In this document: positions 51,249 to 56,203 of the stretch, piece by piece
How positions within the stretch are numbered: the stretch's first letter is position 1
Layout: each line of letters begins with the position of its first letter
From: Clostridia bacterium
Lineage (GTDB): Bacteria; Bacillota; Peptococcia; DRI-13; SM3-B62
Reading direction: 5' to 3'
Length of the DNA: 56,203 bases
Assembly: GCA_018433675.1 (NCBI GenBank)
Contig: JAHDQS010000037.1
Span: forward strand, 1 to 56,203
Position numbers and translations under genes: made by a program
The notes under the pieces: generated by a model
Seen by the model: only the letters and a program-made list of their open reading frames with translations
Told to the model about the DNA's origin: nothing
Databases searched by the model: none

Positions 51249-52025
51249 ATGCAGATATTATTGACCAATGATGATGGAATAATGGCCCGGGGATTAAATA
51301 CCCTGGCCATGAAGCTGGAAAAACTGGGAGAAATATATGTCGTTGCTCCTTTGGAAGAAAGAAGTGCAACGGGACACGGTATAACGATATGGGACCCTAT
51401 TAGAACAAAAGAAATTGAAATGCAAGGTGCAAAAAAAGCCTGGGCTATATCAGGCACCCCTGCAGATTGTGTGAAGCTTGGAGTGCAAGAGTTTTTGAAG
51501 GAAGACTGCAGCCTGGTTGTTTCAGGAATAAATAACGGGCCAAACCTCGGTACCGATGTTTTATATTCCGGTACCGTATCGGCAGCTATAGAGGGCGCTG
51601 TTTTAGGAATTCCGTCGATTGCGGTGTCCCTTGCTTCATTTGAATATAACGATTTTGAAACAGCCGCCGAAGTGGTTTGCAGACTTGTAAAGGAATTAAT
51701 GAAAAATAAAAGTGTCATTCCCAAAGATACTCTTTTGAATGTGAATATCCCGGCTGTGAAGAAGGAATTGTTAAAAGGCTATAAAATAACCAGGCTTGGT
51801 GTTCGCGAGTATGAAAATGTTTTTGACAGGAGGGTGGATCCCAGAGGTAATGTATATTACTGGCTCAAGGGTGAGATAATTCCCCAGCAGGATAGGGATC
51901 CGGAAATCGATGCGGTGGCTGTGGATAATAACTATATTTCTATCTCACCGATACACTTTGATTTGACAGATTATAGGATTATACAAAGCATTAAAAAAAG
52001 CGGCTTAGAAAATATAAAAATATAA
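51249..52025 (+). CDS. surE: 5'/3'-nucleotidase SurE
   Basis: SurE is a metal-dependent survival phosphatase that removes phosphate from nucleoside 5'- and 3'-monophosphates. The 258-residue protein has the N-terminal LLTNDDGI with the two metal-binding Asp, PLEERSATGHGIT, SGTPADCVKLG, and VSGINNGPNLGTDVLYSGTVSAAIEG. The start is ATG 51249 after TAGGAGGG. It converges on spoVB with only 11 bp between the two stops and no obvious terminator. Confidence 0.97.
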   Translation: MQILLTNDDGIMARGLNTLAMKLEKLGEIYVVAPLEERSATGHGITIWDPIRTKEIEMQGAKKAWAISGTPADCVKLGVQEFLKEDCSLVVSGINNGPNLGTDVLYSGTVSAAIEGAVLGIPSIAVSLASFEYNDFETAAEVVCRLVKELMKNKSVIPKDTLLNVNIPAVKKELLKGYKITRLGVREYENVFDRRVDPRGNVYYWLKGEIIPQQDRDPEIDAVAVDNNYISISPIHFDLTDYRIIQSIKKSGLENIKI

Positions 52026-52036
52026 GCAGGATAGGT

Positions 52037-53560
52037 TCACCTTTCTTTCCTAAATTGATGGAGAATGAGACGAGAGTATTTGTCTCCCATGATTAAAAGC
52101 AGTAGAAAAAAGAGAAGTACATAAAGGATAGTAAGAACTACTAAGTTAAAGCAATTGTCTTGCACAAGAATTTTACTGATGTCTAACAGTTTGTAAAGCA
52201 GCAACCCGGCAATTCCCAGGCGCAGGCAAAGGAAAAAATCCAGTTTGAAGCCTGTTTTTATTTTTATGACGGTTAGGTTGAGAAGGGCCAAAACAAAATA
52301 TCCGGCGACATAGCAGAGTGGGATGCCATAAAGCCCCAATAAAGGATTGCAGCCAAAATAGTATATACCTAAAAGACGAATGCCTCCGCTGATGAGGGTC
52401 GTCACAAAAATGGTTTTAACGAGGCCGATGCCTTGTAGGATGCCGGAACTGGTTTGCGCAAGATAAAGGAAAATGCAGCCATAAGTCAGAGTTTGCAGCA
52501 GGACACCCGCCTGATGAGATTGAAATAAAAGCGCCGTCATATAAGGACCCCAAAAGTACAGGATAATAGCACAAGGGATACCGGCCAGCAGGGTTATGCT
52601 GATTGCATCCGTTGTGCGCTTAGCTAACTGTTCTTTTTGTCTTTGGGCATTTGCTGCGGAAATTGAAGGAACAAGTGAGGTGGAAAGGGAAAAAGACAAG
52701 GTTGACGGTATCATAAGCAGAGTGAAGGCCACCCCGGTAAGTTCACCGTAAAACGAGGTGGCTTGAGACAATGTGCTGCCAAACTTTATTAATTGTCTTG
52801 GAATTAGGCTGGCCTCTAATGTAGTCAAGAGGGTATGGATGACCCTGGTAATTGTTATGGGTATTCCAAAGGAAAAGAGTTTTGAAAGAAGCGCAATCTT
52901 AGGAAGAGCTACAAGTTTTCCTGTTAGCGCTTGTTTATGATATAGTTTTCTCAAATATATCAGGCCGCCAACCTCGCTGAGGAAAATAGCAGTTGCCAGG
53001 CCTACGGCAGCCCATATTAACCCATAATCGTGTAAAAAGTACACGAGGGCGATTCCAGAGATAAAACGGATGACCTGTTCGATGATCTGGTTATAAGCAG
53101 AGGGACGCATATCTTGCAGACCTTGGAAATAGCTGCGAATCGCAGATGCCGAGGCAACAATAGGCAAGAGGATAACCAAGATGAGAAAGGAAGGAATAAC
53201 CCTGGAATCTGTATAAAAATGTCGTATTAATAAAGGAGAAAAAAACAGTAACAATAAAGAGACAAGGGTTGAAATGATTACCAAAGTGGTGATGCTCCTT
53301 GCCAACATATTTTCTGCGCTTTTTCGCCCGGAAACAGCAATTATTTCCGGAACATATTTGGCAATTGCAGTCGGTAAACCGGCTGTTGTAAGCAGGAGTG
53401 CTGTTACGTATAATGGATATATCATGTTAAAGATACCGATTCCCTCGGTGCCGATTAACCTGACTATTACTACCTGATATACAAAACCTAATGTTCTGAC
53501 AAGGATACTGGCCAGCATGAGAATCAGTGCGCCCTTGAGAAAGGATTGTCGGGAAGACAT
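52037..53560 (-). CDS. spoVB: SpoVB-like polysaccharide/lipid flippase
   Basis: This 507-residue MOP-superfamily membrane protein has about 14 helices and the SpoVB N-terminal pattern FLKGALILMLASILVRTLGFVYQVVIVRLIGTEGIG. SpoVB is involved in spore cortex synthesis, probably as a lipid-linked peptidoglycan precursor transporter; related members also flip precursors in vegetative cells, so the exact role is uncertain. ATG 53560 on the reverse strand follows GGAGGTG. It is monocistronic and divergent from the EF-G-like gene. Confidence 0.9.
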   Translation of the reverse strand: MSSRQSFLKGALILMLASILVRTLGFVYQVVIVRLIGTEGIGIFNMIYPLYVTALLLTTAGLPTAIAKYVPEIIAVSGRKSAENMLARSITTLVIISTLVSLLLLFFSPLLIRHFYTDSRVIPSFLILVILLPIVASASAIRSYFQGLQDMRPSAYNQIIEQVIRFISGIALVYFLHDYGLIWAAVGLATAIFLSEVGGLIYLRKLYHKQALTGKLVALPKIALLSKLFSFGIPITITRVIHTLLTTLEASLIPRQLIKFGSTLSQATSFYGELTGVAFTLLMIPSTLSFSLSTSLVPSISAANAQRQKEQLAKRTTDAISITLLAGIPCAIILYFWGPYMTALLFQSHQAGVLLQTLTYGCIFLYLAQTSSGILQGIGLVKTIFVTTLISGGIRLLGIYYFGCNPLLGLYGIPLCYVAGYFVLALLNLTVIKIKTGFKLDFFLCLRLGIAGLLLYKLLDISKILVQDNCFNLVVLTILYVLLFFLLLLIMGDKYSRLILHQFRKER

Positions 53561-53814
53561 ACGAACACCTCCACATTAGCATCTAAAGATAACTATGTGG
53601 ACCGATGAAAAATTATCATAAGATAATTAAACGTGAATATTGGTAAGAATAGATGATAATGGGATAAGGGTAGAAGTTGATGAGTTTATATTAACGAAAA
53701 AAGAAGGATTTTATTAATTTATGATTAATATAAAAAAGATGGCTTTAAAGTAATATGCTTTTGCCGGTATGCCCGCAGGCAATTGTAAAATATATTCTCA
53801 AAGGAGGGCTTGTA

Positions 53815-55854
53815 TTGATAACATATTCAAGTAATGCAATCAGAAATGTAGGAGTTCTGGCTCATGGAGGGGCGGGTAAGACATCGCTGACAGAATCCAT
53901 GTTGTTTAATGCCGGTCACACAACCCGTTTGGGTAAGGTGGATGACGGTACAACGACAACGGATTATTTACCTGAAGAGATCAAGAGAAAAGTAACGGTT
54001 AGCACAACACTCGCTCCTGTTGAGTGGAAGAACAATAAAATCAATATTCTTGATACTCCGGGTTATGCGGACTTTATCGGCGAGGTAAAAAGCGCACTTC
54101 GGGCTGTTGATAATATTATCCTTGTTGTTGATGGAGTGGGCGGCATCGAGGTTCAGACAGAGGTGCATTGGGATACTGCGCAGGAAGCAGGTATCCCTCG
54201 TTTGATTTTTGTTAATAAATTGGATCGCGAAAATGCCAATTTTGATCGTGTTCTAGCGGATATGAAGGAAAAATTCGGAAACCATGTCGTTCCATTCATG
54301 CTTCCGATTGGCAGTGAGGATAGCTTTTGCGGTGTAGTCGATATTATGAAAAAAAAGGCTTATAAATTTGAAGGCAAGGATGTAAAAGAGGAAGAAGTAC
54401 CGTCTGAAATGTTGTCGGAACTTGAAAAACATCGGGAGGCCATTATTGAAGCAGCAGCAGAAGGTGATGATGAGCTCTTAATGAAATATCTTGAGGGTGA
54501 ATCGTTATCGGACGAAGAAGTTGCCAAGGGTTTAAAAGAAAGTATTATGAAGGCCAAGGTTGTTCCGGTTTTTTGTGGTTCTGCCTTGAAAAATATAGGT
54601 ATTCAACCGGTAATGGATGCAATGATTGATTTAATGTCTTCTCCCCTTGATATTGCGGAATTGTCAGGTGAAAAGCCGGAAGGCAATCATTTGGCGGCAG
54701 TTGTCTTTAAAACCTTAGCCGATCCTTTCGTTGGAAAACTGAGCTTTATCAAGATTGTTAACGGTGTATTGAAAAGTGATTCTACAGTTACAAATATCAA
54801 TAAAGAAAAGGACGAACGTTATGGGTCCTTGTTGGTAATGAGAGGCAAAACCCAGGACAATGTAAAAGAAGCTCAGGCAGGAGACGTTGTAGCCATCGCT
54901 AAACTAGCGGTCACAACAACAGGAGATACCTTGGGAGAAAAGAATAAGACAAAGGCGTTGGAAGGTGTGAAGTTTCCGACACCTACCTTTTCCGTGGCAG
55001 TACATGCTAAATCCCGTAATGACGAGGATAAGGTAGGTAATGCATTATTCAGATTAACTGAAGAAGATCCTACTTTAAAATTAGAAAAGAACACCGAAAC
55101 AAAACAAACGATTCTCACAGGTATGGGAGAGCAGCACCTTGATATCACTATGGAAAGGCTGCAACGCAAATTTGGAGTAGAGGTAAACACTACTACCCCC
55201 AAGGTTCCCTATCGCGAAACCATAAGAGGGACTGCTGAGAATGAATATAAGCATAAGAAACAATCAGGGGGACACGGACAATACGGTCATGTCAAGCTGC
55301 GTTTTGAACCTAATCCCGATTCGGAATTCGAGTTTACGGAGACAATCTTCGGCGGATCCGTACCGAAAAACTACCATCCGGCTGTTGAAAAAGGAGTACG
55401 TGATGCTATGGCCGAGGGGGTTTTGGCAGGATTCCCGATGAGCAACATCAAGGTTACGTTGTATGATGGTTCATATCATGATGTTGACTCCTCTGAAATG
55501 TCCTTTAAGATTGCCGCACAAATGTGCTTTAAAAAAGGTATGGAAAAGGCAAAACCTGTATTAATGGAGCCGATAATGAACGTGGAGGTTATGGTTCCTG
55601 ATCAGTTTATGGGTGATATAATCAGCGACTTAACCGGCAAAAGGGGTAGGATACTGGGAATGGAGCCTCAAGGAAAGTGGCAGGTCGTCAAAGCCCAGGC
55701 TCCCCTTGCTGAAATGTATCGTTATGCAATTGACTTAAAATCCATAACCCAAGGTCGAGGTACATTTACCATGGAGTTCGACCATTATGAGGATGTACCG
55801 CAGCAGGTTGCTAAGGATATCATTGAAGCCGCTGAAAAAGCGAAGGAAGAATAA
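53815..55854 (+). CDS. elongation factor G-like GTPase (EF-G paralogue)
   Basis: With TTG 53815 (7 nt after AAAGGAGG) the protein has 679 residues and the five-domain EF-G layout. The G1 loop reads AHGGAGKT instead of the AHIDAGKT of canonical EF-G. DTPGYADF (G3) and NKLDREN (G4) complete the GTPase. The C-terminal part contains KQSGGHGQYGHV (domain IV) and GRGTFTMEF (domain V end). The G1 variation and divergent sequence place it with EF-G-like paralogues (EF-G2 type), not tetracycline-protection proteins. The role may be a specialised or stress translation factor; this is not known. An open extension to 53755 is unlikely. Confidence 0.92.
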   Translation: MITYSSNAIRNVGVLAHGGAGKTSLTESMLFNAGHTTRLGKVDDGTTTTDYLPEEIKRKVTVSTTLAPVEWKNNKINILDTPGYADFIGEVKSALRAVDNIILVVDGVGGIEVQTEVHWDTAQEAGIPRLIFVNKLDRENANFDRVLADMKEKFGNHVVPFMLPIGSEDSFCGVVDIMKKKAYKFEGKDVKEEEVPSEMLSELEKHREAIIEAAAEGDDELLMKYLEGESLSDEEVAKGLKESIMKAKVVPVFCGSALKNIGIQPVMDAMIDLMSSPLDIAELSGEKPEGNHLAAVVFKTLADPFVGKLSFIKIVNGVLKSDSTVTNINKEKDERYGSLLVMRGKTQDNVKEAQAGDVVAIAKLAVTTTGDTLGEKNKTKALEGVKFPTPTFSVAVHAKSRNDEDKVGNALFRLTEEDPTLKLEKNTETKQTILTGMGEQHLDITMERLQRKFGVEVNTTTPKVPYRETIRGTAENEYKHKKQSGGHGQYGHVKLRFEPNPDSEFEFTETIFGGSVPKNYHPAVEKGVRDAMAEGVLAGFPMSNIKVTLYDGSYHDVDSSEMSFKIAAQMCFKKGMEKAKPVLMEPIMNVEVMVPDQFMGDIISDLTGKRGRILGMEPQGKWQVVKAQAPLAEMYRYAIDLKSITQGRGTFTMEFDHYEDVPQQVAKDIIEAAEKAKEE

Positions 55855-55863
55855 AAAATAGAG

Positions 55864-55904
55864 AAAAAGCTGTCGTCGTGATTAAAAACGAGGCAGCTTT
55901 TTTT
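55864..55904 (+). terminator. terminator after the EF-G-like gene
   Basis: AAAAAGCTG (55864-55872) pairs with CAGCTTTTT (55894-55902), followed by more T residues. Confidence 0.85.
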
Positions 55905-55936
55905 AGTGGCATCAGTGTCGGCTTTATTGCCGGAGC

Positions 55937-55959
55937 AAAAAAAAAGCCCCGAAAGGCTT
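55937..55959 (-). terminator. terminator after tRNA-Trp
   Basis: On the reverse strand AAGCC (55959-55955) pairs with GGCTT (55948-55944) and is followed by a run of T residues. The stem is short but the T-run is long. Confidence 0.65.
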
Positions 55960-55967
55960 GATAATTC

Positions 55968-56043
55968 TGGCAGGGGCAGAAGGACTTGAACCCTCAACCA
56001 ACGGATTTGGAGTCCGCTACTCTACCAATTGAGCTATACCCCT
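55968..56043 (-). tRNA. tRNA-Trp (anticodon CCA)
   Basis: On the reverse strand the acceptor stem is AGGGGTA/TGCCCCT with encoded CCA. The anticodon arm GCGGA-CTCCAAA-TCCGT gives anticodon CCA. Confidence 0.95.
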
Positions 56044-56061
56044 GTATGCTGTGCGAATAAT

Positions 56062-56090
56062 ATTATAAGGCAAAAAGGTTGCGATGTCAA
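56062..56090 (-). promoter_or_regulatory. consensus promoter of tRNA-Trp
   Basis: On the reverse strand TTGACA (56090-56085), 17 bp, TATAAT (56067-56062), 18 bp before the tRNA. Bases 56091-56203 show no feature that I can support. Confidence 0.88.
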
Positions 56091-56203
56091 TCAAGTAAGC
56101 TAGAGTTTGTGTAAGCTTGAGTTTCAGTAGATTGCAAATGACCTAGTGGATTAGGAGTGTGTTTGTTCTGTGTTAATGAATATTGTCTTGTTTATTACGG
56201 TGC

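Noticed and set aside
51065-51724. 219-codon reverse frame over the YpmA-like and surE genes
   Set aside because: SurE motifs on the forward strand are complete, and the reverse frame shows no family features.
53815-55854. Tetracycline ribosomal-protection protein
   Set aside because: The G1 loop and overall pattern fit EF-G-like paralogues, and no resistance context is present.

Overview
The window looks like a chromosomal segment of a spore-forming, Gram-positive anaerobe of the Clostridia (Bacillota). Four lines of evidence support this: sporulation genes (spoIIP with a DUF1614 neighbour, spoIVA, spoVB and a possible SpoVM-like micro-ORF), Firmicutes-type gene order (der-plsY-gpsA; hom-thrB behind a PheB-type ACT protein), strong AGGAGG ribosome binding sites with frequent TTG/GTG starts, and c-di-GMP-I riboswitches. 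The sequence is moderately AT-rich. A family-level name (a Peptococcaceae- or Syntrophomonadaceae-like lineage) would be a guess.

Layout. 1-1285: a sigma-A-type promoter, two almost identical c-di-GMP-I riboswitches in tandem, and a secreted lethal-factor-like zinc protease. 1424-8480: comM-type AAA protein, a membrane PAS histidine kinase, dUTPase, oligoendopeptidase F (reverse) and a nitrilase-family amidase. 8547-19434: DUF1614-spoIIP, then a PDZ/radical-SAM protein with der-plsY-gpsA, then spoIVA, then an ACT protein with hom-thrB. 19458-21255: a tRNA-Pro gene followed by a lone lipoprotein gene. A 12-bp copy of the tRNA 3' end lies on the far side, as expected for a small inserted islet. 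21289-26175: speD, cheR, gamma-carbonic anhydrase, a long FtsA-like actin-fold protein and an unknown reverse-strand gene.

26320-27116 is a seven-gene tRNA array (Pro, Glu, Asp, Thr, Tyr, Gln, Leu) from one promoter, ending in strong hairpins. 27117-27724 is a long non-coding leader. 27725-33194 is the clearest accessory catabolic module: a complete TRAP transporter (dctQ, dctM, dctP), a split UxaA-type dehydratase and an acetoacetate-decarboxylase-family protein. Together they probably import and degrade a sugar acid or another hydroxy/keto acid. 33255-42547: a GalT-like DUF4931 protein, stand-alone trpB2, a beta-CASP nuclease, a DUF4015 glycoside-hydrolase-like protein, an unknown zinc-binding protein, a FakA/YloV-like kinase, a YlqG-YlqH pair of flagellar-export-like proteins and trmL.

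42586-56090: tRNA-Arg (reverse), an archaeal-type adenosylhomocysteinase, DinG helicase-exonuclease, psd-pssA for phosphatidylethanolamine synthesis, small membrane proteins, a TPR protein, folE, a YpmA-like protein, surE, spoVB (reverse), an EF-G paralogue and tRNA-Trp (reverse).

No CRISPR array, rRNA, transposase or integrase was seen. The most interesting items are the tandem riboswitch/protease locus, the tRNA-Pro islet, the SpoVM-like micro-ORF and the TRAP/dehydratase/decarboxylase module.
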